From assembly GCA_020850595.1 (NCBI GenBank), contig JADZEK010000160.1, forward strand, positions 1 to 64,000: a DNA stretch of 64,000 nt. The letters are read 5' to 3'. The notes beneath the pieces are model-generated. The model was given only the letters and a program-made list of their open reading frames with translations, had not been told where the DNA came from and did no database searches. How positions within the stretch are numbered: position 1 is the stretch's first letter; every line of letters begins with the position of its first letter. Below are positions 36,562 through 46,412 of this stretch, piece by piece. This DNA is from Anaerolineales bacterium. Lineage in GTDB: Bacteria; Chloroflexota; Anaerolineae; Anaerolineales; UBA6663. Made by a program: the position numbers and the translations under genes.

Positions 36562-39500
36562 ATGGCGACGGAGCTGCGCATTCGGTTGTTGGGCGGGCTA
36601 GACGTGGCGCTGGAGGACGCCCGCCTGACCGATTTCGTCTCCAACAAGGTCCCGGCCCTCCTGGCCTACCTGGCCGTCACCCGCCGGCCGCACCAGCGCG
36701 AAGCGCTGGCCGGCCTGCTGTGGGGCGAACGGGCCGAGGCCGACGCCCGGAACAACCTGCGGCAGGCCCTCTCCAACCTGCGCCAGTTGCTCGCCCCCTT
36801 CCTCATGATCACCCGCGACAGCGTGGCGCTCGACCCATCCGCCGCCGTCGGCGTGGATGTCCTGGCATTTGAAGAGCACTTCCGGGCCGGGGGCGGCGCC
36901 CCGCTGACCCCGGCCGGCGCCGCGCGCCTGTCGGAGGCGGCCGCCTTGTACCAGGGCGATTTTTTGGCTGGGCTGGCCGTGCGCGATGCGCCTGAGTTTG
37001 AGGACTGGATGCTGGCGCAGCGCTCGCGGCTGCGCGAATTGGCCCTGCACACGCTGCACACCCTCACCCAGTGGCACATGGTGCGCGGCGAGGCGGCCGC
37101 CGCCATAGACACCGCCACCCGCCTGCTGAGCATCGAGGCCTGGCGCGAGGAGGTTTACCGGCAGCTGATGCTGGCCCTGGCTCGCAGCGGCCAGCGCAGC
37201 GCGGCCCTGGCCCAATACGAGCTTTGCCGCCGGGTGCTAGACAAAGAACTGGCGGTGACCCCTTCCAGCGAGACGACCGCCCTGTTTCAACGCATCCAGG
37301 CGGCCCGGCGCCAGGTGCGCCTGCCGTCGGCCGCCACGCCTTTCGTGGGCCGCGCCGCCGAATTGGCCGAGATCGCCGCGCTGATGGCCGACCCCACTTG
37401 CCGGCTCATCACCCTGAGCGGCCCCGGCGGCTGCGGCAAAACGCGCCTGGCCCAAGAAGCCGCCGCCCGCGCCGCCGACGCCTTCTTGCACGGCGTCTGC
37501 TTTGTGCCGCTGGCCGGCGCCGGCGCGCTGGAAGTGGCCCCCAGCACCGTCGCCGAGGCGTTGGGCCTGGCCCTCAGCGGCAAGATTGACCCGCGAGACC
37601 AACTGCGGACTCATCTGCGCGATAAAGAAGTGCTGCTGGTGCTTGACAACCTGGAGCACCTGCCCGGGGCCGGCGAGTGGGTCGCCGACCTGGTGGAGGC
37701 CTGCCCCGATGTGCGCCTGATGGTCACCTCGCGCGAACGGCTGAACTTGTATGGCGAGCGGCTCTTCGAAGTAGGCGGGCTGGAAGCGCCGCCCGCGCCA
37801 GACACGGCCGGCTACAGCGCGGCGCAGTTGTTTGTCAACGCTGCCCGCGCCGCGCAGCCGGGCTTCCAGCCCGAGGCCCAGGCCGCGGCTGTCGGCCGCA
37901 TTTGCCGCCTGGTAGATGGGCACCCGCTGGCGCTCGAACTGGCCGCCACCTGGGTGCGCCAACTGACCTGCCAGGAAATCGCCGACGAGATCGAGCGCAA
38001 CCTGGGCTTTTTGGCGACCGCCCAGACCAACGTGCCCGCCCGCCATCGCAGTTTGCCGGCCGCCTTCGAGCATTCATGGAACCTGCTGATCGCCGACGAG
38101 CGCCGCGCCTTCGCCCGGCTGGCGGTGTTCAGCGGCGGGTGCGAGCGCGAGGCGGCGCTGGCGGTGGCGCAAGGCTCGCTGCCCATCCTGGCGGCCCTGT
38201 GCGACAAGTCGCTGCTGCGGCGCGACCCGGCCGGGCGCTATGGGCTGCATGAGTTGCTGCGCCAGTATGCCCAGGACAAACTGAGCCAAGACCCCCAGCA
38301 AGCGGCCGAAGTCCAGGCCCAACACTGCGCCTATTTCGTTGCCTTCGCGGGCGCGCGCCAGGACGCGCTCGGCGACGCCCGGCAGGCCGCGGCGCAGCGC
38401 GAGCTGGCGGCCGAGATGAACAACGTGCGCGCCGCCTGGAGCTGGGCCGTCACCAGCGGCCGGCCCGCTTTGCTCCAACCGGCCCTGGAAGCCCTGCGCA
38501 TCTTCCTCGAGCACCAGGGCTGGTATGCCGAGGCGCTGCGGTTGTTCGAGACGGCCGCCGAAGCCGAGCGAACGGCGGCGGGCGACAGCCCGTGCCTCGC
38601 GCAACTGCTGGTGCGCTGTGCCTGGTTCCAGCATCGGCTCGACCGCTTCGAGGCCGCGCGCCCGCTCCTGGAGCGCGCCCTGCCGATCTTGCGCGCGGCG
38701 CAACCGCCCCTGCCGGCTGACGTGGCGTTCGGCCTGATGTGCCTGGGCAACATATCTCGGGCGGTCGGTGACTTTGCCTCAGCGCTGGGTTATTATCAGC
38801 AGTGCCTGAGCCTGTACCGAGCCGGCGGCGACCCGCGCGAGATTGCGTTTTCTCTGAATGGGCTAGCCACGGCCCACGCTGAGCTGGGCTTGTTCGCGGA
38901 GGCTGAGCGCCTGCACCTGGAGAGCCTGGCGCTCCGGCGCGAATTGGGCGACCGCCGCGGAGTCGCCACCGGCCTGGCGAACCTGGGCTTCATCGCGCTG
39001 GGCCAGGCCCGCTATGCCGACGCCAAGGCTTACTCGCGGGAGGCGGTCGGCGTCTTCCGCGAACTGGCCTACCCGATGGGCGTGGCCGTCACGCTCAACA
39101 ACTGGGGTGTCGCCTGCCAGATGCTGGGCGAATACACCGAGGCCCGCGCCTGCCTCCAGGAATGCCTGGCGTTGTGCCAGGAGGTGGGGCATCGCCACAT
39201 CGCCGCCCACGCGCTGGCGAGTCTGGGGGGCGTGGCCGGGGCGCTCGGCGACCACCACGAGGCGTGGCAACATACCCGCACGGCGCTGCAAACGGCGCGG
39301 GAGATCCATTCGCTCTCGGCCACGCTATTCGGCCTGGTGAGCGCCGCGGGCCTGCTCGGGCGGCCAGGGGCCAGCCAGCCGGCGGCCGAACAGGCAGCCG
39401 AGCTGGCGGCGCTGGTGCTGCACCATCCAGCGACCAACCAAGAGAACAAGGATCGGGCAGCGCGGCTAATGGCCGGGCTGGAGGCGCGCTGGCCCGCGGC

Positions 39501-39591
39501 CCGCCTGGCCGCCGCGCAAGCCCAGGGGCGGGCACGCAGCCCAGAAGACGCGGCCGACGACCTTCTGCTGAACGCAGCCCCGCCCAGTTGA
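36562..39591 (+). CDS. AfsR-like regulator (SARP domain, NB-ARC ATPase, TPR)
   Basis: The 1009-residue protein has a winged-helix DNA-binding domain (about 1-95, with GLLWGERAEADARNNLRQAL), a bacterial transcriptional activation domain (96-245), a P-loop ATPase with Walker A GPGGCGKT near 287-294 and LLVLDNLEHL as Walker B, and TPR repeats from about 600 to 990. This is the standard AfsR order: the ATPase and TPRs sense a signal and release the DNA-binding part. Target genes are unknown. Confidence 0.92.
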   Translation: MATELRIRLLGGLDVALEDARLTDFVSNKVPALLAYLAVTRRPHQREALAGLLWGERAEADARNNLRQALSNLRQLLAPFLMITRDSVALDPSAAVGVDVLAFEEHFRAGGGAPLTPAGAARLSEAAALYQGDFLAGLAVRDAPEFEDWMLAQRSRLRELALHTLHTLTQWHMVRGEAAAAIDTATRLLSIEAWREEVYRQLMLALARSGQRSAALAQYELCRRVLDKELAVTPSSETTALFQRIQAARRQVRLPSAATPFVGRAAELAEIAALMADPTCRLITLSGPGGCGKTRLAQEAAARAADAFLHGVCFVPLAGAGALEVAPSTVAEALGLALSGKIDPRDQLRTHLRDKEVLLVLDNLEHLPGAGEWVADLVEACPDVRLMVTSRERLNLYGERLFEVGGLEAPPAPDTAGYSAAQLFVNAARAAQPGFQPEAQAAAVGRICRLVDGHPLALELAATWVRQLTCQEIADEIERNLGFLATAQTNVPARHRSLPAAFEHSWNLLIADERRAFARLAVFSGGCEREAALAVAQGSLPILAALCDKSLLRRDPAGRYGLHELLRQYAQDKLSQDPQQAAEVQAQHCAYFVAFAGARQDALGDARQAAAQRELAAEMNNVRAAWSWAVTSGRPALLQPALEALRIFLEHQGWYAEALRLFETAAEAERTAAGDSPCLAQLLVRCAWFQHRLDRFEAARPLLERALPILRAAQPPLPADVAFGLMCLGNISRAVGDFASALGYYQQCLSLYRAGGDPREIAFSLNGLATAHAELGLFAEAERLHLESLALRRELGDRRGVATGLANLGFIALGQARYADAKAYSREAVGVFRELAYPMGVAVTLNNWGVACQMLGEYTEARACLQECLALCQEVGHRHIAAHALASLGGVAGALGDHHEAWQHTRTALQTAREIHSLSATLFGLVSAAGLLGRPGASQPAAEQAAELAALVLHHPATNQENKDRAARLMAGLEARWPAARLAAAQAQGRARSPEDAADDLLLNAAPPS

Positions 39592-39625
39592 ACCGCGCCG
39601 TGGGGCCACCCCGCCCATCCAGCCG

Positions 39626-40120
39626 ATGCCCGACCCACTGAAGGCAACCGACCGCCGTCACCTGGCGCGGGCCATTGAGTTGGCCCTGGCCGCTGAGCAC
39701 AACGGCAACCTGCCGGTGGGCGCGGTCCTGGCCGCCGCAGGCCGGCGTGTGGCCGAGGGGCAAAACGCGATCTGGCGCCCCCATTTTGATGCTACCCGCC
39801 ATGCCGAGATCGAGGCGCTGCGCGCCGCGCCCAGGGCGGTGTGGCCGCGCGCCGGCCGGCTGACGCTCTACACGACCCTGGAGCCGTGTTTGATGTGCCT
39901 GGGGGCGATCTTGCTGCACCGCATTGGCCGGGTGGTGTTTGGCTCGGCGGACGACTATGGCGGCGCGGGCGCTTTGCGCGAACATATGCCGCCGTTTTTC
40001 CGGCAGCAGTTCGCGGCGCTCGATTGGGTTGGCCCGGTGTTGCCCACCGAATGCGACCGGCTGCATGAGCGCCTCCGTGAGATCGAGGCGGCCAGGGCCG
40101 GCCCGCCCCGTCCGCGCTGA
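39626..40120 (+). CDS. Nucleoside deaminase, tRNA/cytosine deaminase family
   Basis: The 164-residue zinc enzyme has the family's HAE (in ATRHAEIEALR) and PCLMC (in LEPCLMCLGAIL) motifs; His, Glu and the two Cys bind and activate zinc water. It deaminates a purine or pyrimidine base, free or in tRNA. The VVFGSADDYGGA part differs from the usual TadA text, so guanine- or cytosine-type substrates are possible. The frame starts 34 bp after the AfsR-like gene. Confidence 0.88.
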   Translation: MPDPLKATDRRHLARAIELALAAEHNGNLPVGAVLAAAGRRVAEGQNAIWRPHFDATRHAEIEALRAAPRAVWPRAGRLTLYTTLEPCLMCLGAILLHRIGRVVFGSADDYGGAGALREHMPPFFRQQFAALDWVGPVLPTECDRLHERLREIEAARAGPPRPR

Positions 40121-40261
40121 CGGAGGCCGCCGCGCGCCGGGCAGCCTGACGTCCCCCGCTCGCCCCGCCTACCCCGCAAGCTCAACACCAACAATTACAG
40201 GCCGGCCCCGGCGGTAGCCTCCGGGCCGACCACGCCGGGCCGGCCCGCGCCACCCACCCGC

Positions 40262-40298
40262 AACCGCCTCTGCGTTTGAGCAGCGGCGGTTTTGTTTT
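40262..40298 (+). terminator. Intrinsic terminator
   Basis: AACCGCCTCTGC-GTTTGA-GCAGCGGCGGTT forms a stem with a small bulge and is followed by TTGTTTTC. It would end transcripts from the deaminase gene and shield the nos cluster. Confidence 0.75.
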
Positions 40299-40346
40299 CA
40301 GACTCGCCAGGCATAATGCGGGCAGCGGCCTACTATAAGTAAGATG

Positions 40347-40362
40347 TATCGGACTTGCGATA
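40347..40362. promoter_or_regulatory. Inverted repeat upstream of nosZ
   Basis: TATCG-GACTTG-CGATA is a perfect 5-6-5 inverted repeat about 150 bp before nosZ, in a locally AT-rich stretch. It could be an operator for the nos cluster. It does not match the classic Fnr box (TTGAT-N4-ATCAA), so the regulator is open. Confidence 0.35.
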
Positions 40363-40513
40363 AGTACGCCACCTTAATATGACAAGCATCATACCAATCA
40401 TGCGACGCAGGTGCCAGAATGCTCACCAAGTAACTCTCATTCACGTCCAAGCTGCCCCCTTTCCGGCGCGCCCCCGGGGCTGACGCCGGCTGATAGCACA
40501 AGGAGAATGTTCT

Positions 40514-42499
40514 ATGAGACGTTCGCTGATCACTTTGCTGGTGCTGGCGCTGCTGGCCGTTGGCTGCGGCGGCAAAAGCCCGGCCGCGGCCACGCCTGAA
40601 AGCGGGCTGCCGGCCGACGCGGCTGAGGTGGCCGCTGAGCGCGGCCTGACGCCCGACGATGTGTACGCCGCCGTCAAGACCTACACGCCATCGGGCCAAC
40701 TCGACCCTTACCTGATGATCGCCTCCGGCGGGCAGAGCGGGCAAATGCTGGTGGTGGGCGTGCCCTCCATGCGCATCTTGAAGGTCATTGGCGTGTTCAC
40801 GCCCGAGCCGTGGCAAGGCTACGGTTTTGGCGGCAGCGGCAATGAAATCCTGAAGGGCGGCGACTTGCCGGACCAGGAAATCCGCTGGGGCGACACCCAC
40901 CACCCCGGCCTCTCGGAGACGGCCGGTGAGTACGACGGCCAGTTTGTGTTCATCAACGACAAGGCCAATGCGCGCCTGGCGGTGGTTGACCTGCGCGACT
41001 TCGAGACCAAGCAGATCGTCAAGAACCCCAACTCCATGATTGACCACGGCGGCACATTCGTGACGCCCAACACCGAATACGTGGTCGAAGGGCCGCAGTA
41101 CGCCGCGCCCATCGGCAGCGGCTACGCCTCGCTGGACGACTACGCCGACCTATACCGCGGGCTGATCACCTTCTGGAAGTTCGACCGCGTGACCGGCCGC
41201 GTAGACCCGGCCAAGTCGTTCCAGATCGAGCTGCCGCCCTACTGGCAAGACCTGTGCGACGCGGGCAAGGGCGTCAGCGACGGCTGGGTTTTCTGCAACT
41301 CGTTCAACACCGAGCTGGCCACCGGCGGCGTCGAGCTGGGCAACCCGTCCTTCGAGGCGGGCACAACCAAGAACGACACCGACTACCTGCACATCTTCAA
41401 CTGGAAGCAGGCCGAGCAGGTGTTCCAGGCCGGGCAGTTCGAGACCATCAACGGCATGGCCGTCATCCGGATGCAAACCGCGATTGACGAGAACATCCTG
41501 TACTTCACCCCGGAGCCGAAAAGCCCGCACGGGGCCGACGTGACCCCCGGCGGCGAGTACGTGGTGGTGGGCGGCAAGCTCGACCCGCACGTGACCATCT
41601 ACTCGTTTGAGAAGATTCAGGCGGCCATCGCGGCCGGCGGGCTGGCGACCGACCAGTACGGCGTGCCGGTGATCCCGCTGGACGCCAGCATGGAGGCGCA
41701 GGTGGAGCTGGGCCTCGGCCCGCTGCACACGGTGTACGACGACAAGGGCTATGCCTACACCTCGCTCTTCCTGGACTCGGCCGTGGCGCGCTGGACCTTG
41801 GGCGGCCCCTACAGCGACAAGCACGCCGAAGAGCCGTGGACGCTGGTGCAGAAGCTGCCGGTGCAATACAACATCGGCCACATCGCCGCGGCGGAGGGCG
41901 ACACGGCCTCGCCCGACGGCGGTTACGTGGTGGCGCTGAACAAGTGGAGCATTGACCGCTTCGCCAACGTCGGCCCGCTGCTGCCCCAGAACTTCCAGCT
42001 GATTGACAGCTCGCAGCCGGGCGACCAGATGCGGCTGCTGTACGACATGCCGATCGGCATGGCCGAGCCGCACTACGCCCAGATCATCAAGGCCGACAAG
42101 ATCAAGGCCTTCGAGGTCTACCCGGAAGTGGGCTGGAACCCGGAGACCATGGCGGTGGACCCCAACGCCATCACCGCGCCCGACCAGGCGCGCATCGAGC
42201 GCAACGGCAACCAGGTGGAAATCTGGATGGCGGTGGTCCGCTCGCACTTTACGCCGGAACAGGTGGAGCTGAAGCAGGGCGACCACGTGATCTGGCACCT
42301 GACCAACCTGGAGCGCTCCCGCGACGCGACCCACGGCTTTGCGCTGTCCGGCTACAACATCAACCTGAGCCTGGAGCCGGGCGAGACGCAGACCATCGAG
42401 TTCGACGCGCACATGTCCGGCACCTTCAACTACTTCTGCACCGAGTTCTGCTCGGCGCTGCACCTGGAAATGGTTGGCTACATGCTGGTGGAGCCTTAG
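40514..42499 (+). CDS. nosZ: Nitrous-oxide reductase, clade II
   Basis: NosZ reduces N2O to N2 outside the membrane. The 661-residue protein has a seven-bladed propeller with histidines for the four-copper CuZ centre (DTHHPG, MIDHGG, PHGADV, DPHV, GPLHT, NIGHI, EPHYAQ). The C-terminal cupredoxin domain carries the two-copper CuA site (AHMSGTFNYFCTEFCSALHL, then EMVGY). The signal is a Sec-type lipoprotein one (LLAVGCGGK), not twin-arginine, which marks clade II. AAGGAG lies 8 bp before ATG. Following genes are the usual accessory set; nosR is absent, as normal for this clade. Confidence 0.96.
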   Translation: MRRSLITLLVLALLAVGCGGKSPAAATPESGLPADAAEVAAERGLTPDDVYAAVKTYTPSGQLDPYLMIASGGQSGQMLVVGVPSMRILKVIGVFTPEPWQGYGFGGSGNEILKGGDLPDQEIRWGDTHHPGLSETAGEYDGQFVFINDKANARLAVVDLRDFETKQIVKNPNSMIDHGGTFVTPNTEYVVEGPQYAAPIGSGYASLDDYADLYRGLITFWKFDRVTGRVDPAKSFQIELPPYWQDLCDAGKGVSDGWVFCNSFNTELATGGVELGNPSFEAGTTKNDTDYLHIFNWKQAEQVFQAGQFETINGMAVIRMQTAIDENILYFTPEPKSPHGADVTPGGEYVVVGGKLDPHVTIYSFEKIQAAIAAGGLATDQYGVPVIPLDASMEAQVELGLGPLHTVYDDKGYAYTSLFLDSAVARWTLGGPYSDKHAEEPWTLVQKLPVQYNIGHIAAAEGDTASPDGGYVVALNKWSIDRFANVGPLLPQNFQLIDSSQPGDQMRLLYDMPIGMAEPHYAQIIKADKIKAFEVYPEVGWNPETMAVDPNAITAPDQARIERNGNQVEIWMAVVRSHFTPEQVELKQGDHVIWHLTNLERSRDATHGFALSGYNINLSLEPGETQTIEFDAHMSGTFNYFCTEFCSALHLEMVGYMLVEP

Positions 42500-42566
42500 C
42501 TCGAACACACCCCCGGCGGGGAGGCGGCCAGGCCGGCCGCTTCCCCGCCCTGGTAGGAGCCTGCGC

Positions 42567-43235
42567 ATGAAGTACTTGTTCGATCCGGATGTGAAAGTGC
42601 TGCTGCCCGACGGCAGCACGCGGCGGCTGGTAGACTATCTGGCGCCGAGCACGCTGCTGCTCGTAGCCGCCCTGTTCCTGGTCGTGTCTATCTTCCTGCC
42701 TTACTGGCGCATGACGATGTTCGCGCCGCAGTACCCCAAGGGGCTGCGCGTGGAGGTGTACGTCAACCGGCTGGAAGGCGACGTGAGCGAAGTGGACGCG
42801 CTGAACCACTACCTGGGCATGCCGCCGCTGGACGAAGGCGGCCAACTAGAGCGCTCGATCTCGGTGGCGGCCCTGGTGGCCTTCGGGCTGCTTTTGGTGG
42901 CGGCGGTGTTCACCCACAATCAGTGGGCGGGGCTGTTGGCCCTGCCGGTGCTGGCCTACCCAGTGATCTTCGTGGCGGACTTGTTCTACATCCTGTATAC
43001 CTACGGCCACAGCATTGATCCAAAGTCGGCCCTGGGCGGCGCGATTGAGCCGTTCACGCCGCCACTGCTGGGTGAGGGCGCCATCGGCCAGTTCCGCACG
43101 CTGGCCGAGTTTGGGCCGGGCTTTTACCTGGCGCTGGCCGCGGTCGCGGTCGTGCTGGCCGGGCTGTGGCTGCACCGCGCAGCCTATAAGCCGATTGTGG
43201 ACGCGCGGCGGCAAGTCGCCAAGCCGCCGGCCTAA
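42567..43235 (+). CDS. nos cluster membrane protein (NosB-like)
   Basis: The 222-residue protein has membrane helices near 27-45, 95-112, 118-138 and 190-208, with an outside loop containing YWRMTMFAPQYPKGLRVEVY. Proteins of this type follow nosZ in clade II clusters and are thought to help electron flow or maturation. The assignment rests on position and on the recalled pattern, so the symbol nosB is withheld. AGGAG precedes ATG 42567, which decides the start. Confidence 0.75.
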   Translation: MKYLFDPDVKVLLPDGSTRRLVDYLAPSTLLLVAALFLVVSIFLPYWRMTMFAPQYPKGLRVEVYVNRLEGDVSEVDALNHYLGMPPLDEGGQLERSISVAALVAFGLLLVAAVFTHNQWAGLLALPVLAYPVIFVADLFYILYTYGHSIDPKSALGGAIEPFTPPLLGEGAIGQFRTLAEFGPGFYLALAAVAVVLAGLWLHRAAYKPIVDARRQVAKPPA

Positions 43236-43254
43236 CTGACCCAACCCGGCCCCC

Positions 43255-45594
43255 ATGCGCCCGCTTTCGCTCTTGCGCCTGACTGCCCTGGCCCTGGCGG
43301 CCGTGCTGCTCACCCTGGGCGCGAGCCGCCGGGCCGCCGCCGCCGACGGGCCGACGACGCGCATCGTCTCGGCGGGCGGCCCGTACGTCACCCTGGCGGC
43401 GGCGCTGGCTGAAGCGCAGCCGGGCGACACGATCGAAGTGCACGGCGGGACTTACCCCGGGCCGGTGGTCGTCGAGGTGCCGGGGCTGACGCTGGCCGGG
43501 GTAGACTGGCCGGTGATTGACGGCGGCGGCGACGGCACGGTCGTGACGCTGGCGGCGGAAGGCCTCACGCTGCGCGGGTTCGTCGTGCGCGGCAGCGGCA
43601 GCGAGCCAGACCGCGACCACGCCGGCGTGACCGTGACGGCCGACGGCATCACGGTGGAAGGCAACCGGCTGAGCGAGGTGCTGTTCGGCGTGTTCGTGGC
43701 CGACGCGGATGGCGCGGTGGTGCGCGGCAACGACATCAGCAGCCAGCCCGAGCTAGACCTGGGCCGCAAAGGGGATGGCATCCGCCTGTGGTACAGTCAG
43801 GATGCCCGGGTGGAAGCGAACAACGTGCACGGCGCGCGCGACGTGGTGGCCTGGTACGCCGAAGGGCTGATACTGCGCGGCAACACCATCAGCGGCGGGC
43901 GCTACGGCGTGCACCTGATGTACTGCGACGACGCGCTGATCGAGGCCAACCGCCTGCTGGACAACTCAGTGGGTGTTTATACCATGTACTCCCGCGGCGT
44001 CACGCTGCGCGCCAACCTGCTGCGCGGGCAGCGCGGACCCAGCGGCTATGCGCTCGGCTTTAAGGACGCCGACGGGGTCGAAGCCAGCGGCAATGTGCTG
44101 GTGGACAACCGCGCCGGCGTATTCCTGGACGGCACGCCCTTCACGCCGGGCAGCACGAGCGTGTTCGCCCACAACGTACTGGCCTTCAACGACACCGGCG
44201 TCATCGTGCTGACCGCCGTGCAGGGCAACGTCTTTCGGGCGAATACGTTGTGGGAGAACGTGGAACAGGTGGCGGTGCAGGGCAACGGCCGCGCGGGCGC
44301 CAACACCTGGACGGGCAACTATTGGAGCGATTATGCCGGGTATGACGCCGACAACGACGGCGTGGGCGACACGCCGTACCGCGCCGAACGGCTGTTTGAG
44401 AGCCTGATCGCGCGCGAGCCAACGCTGCGCGCCCTGCTCTACAGCCCGGCCGTGCAGACGCTGGAACTCGCGGCGGCGGCCTTCCCGATTGTCCGGCCGC
44501 AGCCCAAGCTGGTGGACGAAGCTCCCGCCATGCAGCCCGGCCCCCTGCCTGAGTGGGCGGCGCCGCCGCCGGGCGACGGGCGGGCACTGGCTGGGGCCGC
44601 GCTGGCGCTGTTGGCGGCCGGCGGCCTGGTGGGCGGGATCGGCCTGGCCCGAGGAGAACGAACCATGCGCATCCGCGTGACAACCTCCGTGACCGCGCCC
44701 GCCCCGGCGGCCGACGAACCGGCGCTGCGGGTCAGGGGCGTGAGCAAGCGCTACGGCCGCGCCCAGGTGCTGAGTGACGTGAGTTTTGAGGCGCGGCCGG
44801 GCGAGGCGCTGGCGCTGTGGGGGGCCAACGGCGCGGGCAAGACCACCCTGCTCAAGGCGATGTTGGGCCTGGTGGAATGCCAGGGCCACATCAGCATCGC
44901 CGGGCACGACACGCGCCGCGCCGGCAAGCAGGCCCGCCGGCAGGTGGGCTACGTGCCGCAAGAGGCCGCGTTCTACGATCTGAGCGTGACCGATACGCTG
45001 GCCTTCTACGCGCGGCTGAAGCGCGCCGACGCGGGCCGCATCGCAGCGCTGCTGGACCGGCTGGGGTTGGCCGAACACGCCCGCAAGCGCGTGCCGGCCC
45101 TCTCCGGCGGGCTGAAGCAGCGGCTGGCGCTGGCGGTGGCGCTGTTGGCCGACCCCGCCGTGCTGCTGCTGGATGAGCCGACCGCCAACCTGGATGCCGA
45201 GGCGCAGCGCGATTACCTGGCGCTGCTGGCGGAGCTGCGCGGGCAGGAGCGCAAGACGATCATCTTCGCCTCGCACCGGCTGGAGGACGTGGAAGCGCTG
45301 GCCCAGCGGGTGCTGCTGCTGGAACACGGGCAGTTGGCCGCGGTGCTGACGCCCGCCGAGCTGCTGGCGCGGCTGTTGCCGCAGTTGGAACTGACGCTGT
45401 GGGTGCCCGCGGCGCAGCGGCAAGACGCATTGAGCGTGCTCACCGGCCGCGGCTGGGCGGCGCACGGCAACGGGCGCGGCACGGTCGTGGTGCAGGTGCC
45501 GGCCGAGCACAAGCTCCAGCCGCTGCAAGCGCTGCAAGCGCAGGGCATCCGCGTGGAGGACTTTGAGATGACACGAGGCCCGCGATGGAACTGA
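43255..45594 (+). CDS. nosDF: NosD-NosF fusion: copper-site maturation protein joined to ABC ATPase
   Basis: This single 779-residue protein combines two normally separate nos products. Residues 1-25 are a signal peptide, and about 35-370 are right-handed beta-helix (CASH) repeats typical of NosD, which works outside the membrane in CuZ assembly. A membrane helix follows at about 444-466 (AGAALALLAAGGLVGG). Residues 490-779 are an ABC ATPase: Walker A GANGAGKTT near 523, LSGG near 617, VLLLDEPT near 637. The order places NosD outside and NosF inside. NosF and the NosY permease supply sulfur-type substrates for CuZ. The join is in frame with no stop, so the fusion looks real. It overlaps nosY by 10 bp. 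Confidence 0.92.
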   Translation: MRPLSLLRLTALALAAVLLTLGASRRAAAADGPTTRIVSAGGPYVTLAAALAEAQPGDTIEVHGGTYPGPVVVEVPGLTLAGVDWPVIDGGGDGTVVTLAAEGLTLRGFVVRGSGSEPDRDHAGVTVTADGITVEGNRLSEVLFGVFVADADGAVVRGNDISSQPELDLGRKGDGIRLWYSQDARVEANNVHGARDVVAWYAEGLILRGNTISGGRYGVHLMYCDDALIEANRLLDNSVGVYTMYSRGVTLRANLLRGQRGPSGYALGFKDADGVEASGNVLVDNRAGVFLDGTPFTPGSTSVFAHNVLAFNDTGVIVLTAVQGNVFRANTLWENVEQVAVQGNGRAGANTWTGNYWSDYAGYDADNDGVGDTPYRAERLFESLIAREPTLRALLYSPAVQTLELAAAAFPIVRPQPKLVDEAPAMQPGPLPEWAAPPPGDGRALAGAALALLAAGGLVGGIGLARGERTMRIRVTTSVTAPAPAADEPALRVRGVSKRYGRAQVLSDVSFEARPGEALALWGANGAGKTTLLKAMLGLVECQGHISIAGHDTRRAGKQARRQVGYVPQEAAFYDLSVTDTLAFYARLKRADAGRIAALLDRLGLAEHARKRVPALSGGLKQRLALAVALLADPAVLLLDEPTANLDAEAQRDYLALLAELRGQERKTIIFASHRLEDVEALAQRVLLLEHGQLAAVLTPAELLARLLPQLELTLWVPAAQRQDALSVLTGRGWAAHGNGRGTVVVQVPAEHKLQPLQALQAQGIRVEDFEMTRGPRWN

Positions 45595-46412
45595 GCCTGC
45601 TGGTCACCATTGCCCGCCGCGAGCTGCGCGAGGCGCTGCGCAACCGCTGGCTGTGGCTTTATGCGGCCGGGTTTGCCGCGCTGGCCCTGGCGCTCTCGCA
45701 GGCCGGGTTGGCGGCGGCGGGCTACGCCGGGCTGGGCGGGTTCGGGCGCACGGCCGCCAGCCTGGTGAACGCGCTGCTGCTGTTCGTGCCGCTCATGGGC
45801 CTGAGCGTGGGGGCCAACGCGCTGGCCGGCGACCGCGAGCGCGGCACGCTGCTCTACCTGCTGGCGCAGCCGGTCAGCCGCGCCGAGGTCTTCTGGGGCA
45901 AGGCCCTGGGCGCGGCGCTGGCCCTGCTGGCGGCCCTGGCGCTGGGCTTTGGCCTGGCCGGGCTGGCCCTGGCGGCGGGCGGCGCGGGCGACGCAACGGC
46001 TTTTGTTGGTCTGGCTGGGTTCACGCTGCTGCTGGCGCTGGCGGCGCTGGCGCTGGGCCTGGTGCTGAGCAGCCTGACGCGCAAGAGCGCCACGGCCGGC
46101 GGCGCGGCCATGCTGGCCTGGCTGGGGCTGGTGTTCTTCAGCGATTTGGGGCTGGCCGGGTTCACGCTGGCCGCGCGCCCCGCCCCGGCGGCCCTGCTGG
46201 CGCTGCTGCTGGCCAACCCGCTGCAAGCCTTTAAGCTCGGCGCCATCTACAGCCTGCAAGCCACGCTCGACACATTGGGCGCGGTGGGGCAATTCGCCCT
46301 GTATCGCTTTGGGTCAGCACTGCCCTGGCTGTTGACGGCGGTGCTGTTGGCGTGGAGCGCGGCGGCGTTTGGCGCCGCCTACACGCTCTTCTGCCGGAGG
46401 GTAGACGCATGA
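45585..46412 (+). CDS. nosY: ABC permease NosY
   Basis: The 275-residue protein has six membrane helices and the ABC-2 permease pattern (ARRELREALRNRWLWLYAAG; NALAGDRERGTLLYLLAQPV). It is the membrane partner of the NosF ATPase and part of the CuZ maturation system. Its start overlaps the nosDF stop by 10 bp and its stop overlaps the nosL start by 4 bp, so translation is probably coupled. Confidence 0.92.
   Translation: MELSLLVTIARRELREALRNRWLWLYAAGFAALALALSQAGLAAAGYAGLGGFGRTAASLVNALLLFVPLMGLSVGANALAGDRERGTLLYLLAQPVSRAEVFWGKALGAALALLAALALGFGLAGLALAAGGAGDATAFVGLAGFTLLLALAALALGLVLSSLTRKSATAGGAAMLAWLGLVFFSDLGLAGFTLAARPAPAALLALLLANPLQAFKLGAIYSLQATLDTLGAVGQFALYRFGSALPWLLTAVLLAWSAAAFGAAYTLFCRRVDA

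Larger units (their letters stand above)
40121..40513. other. Gap of about 390 bp upstream of nosZ
   Basis: There is no gene in it. It holds a hairpin terminator (40262-40298) and, further right, AT-richer sequence with an inverted repeat (40347-40362) that likely forms part of the nos promoter region. Confidence 0.5.
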
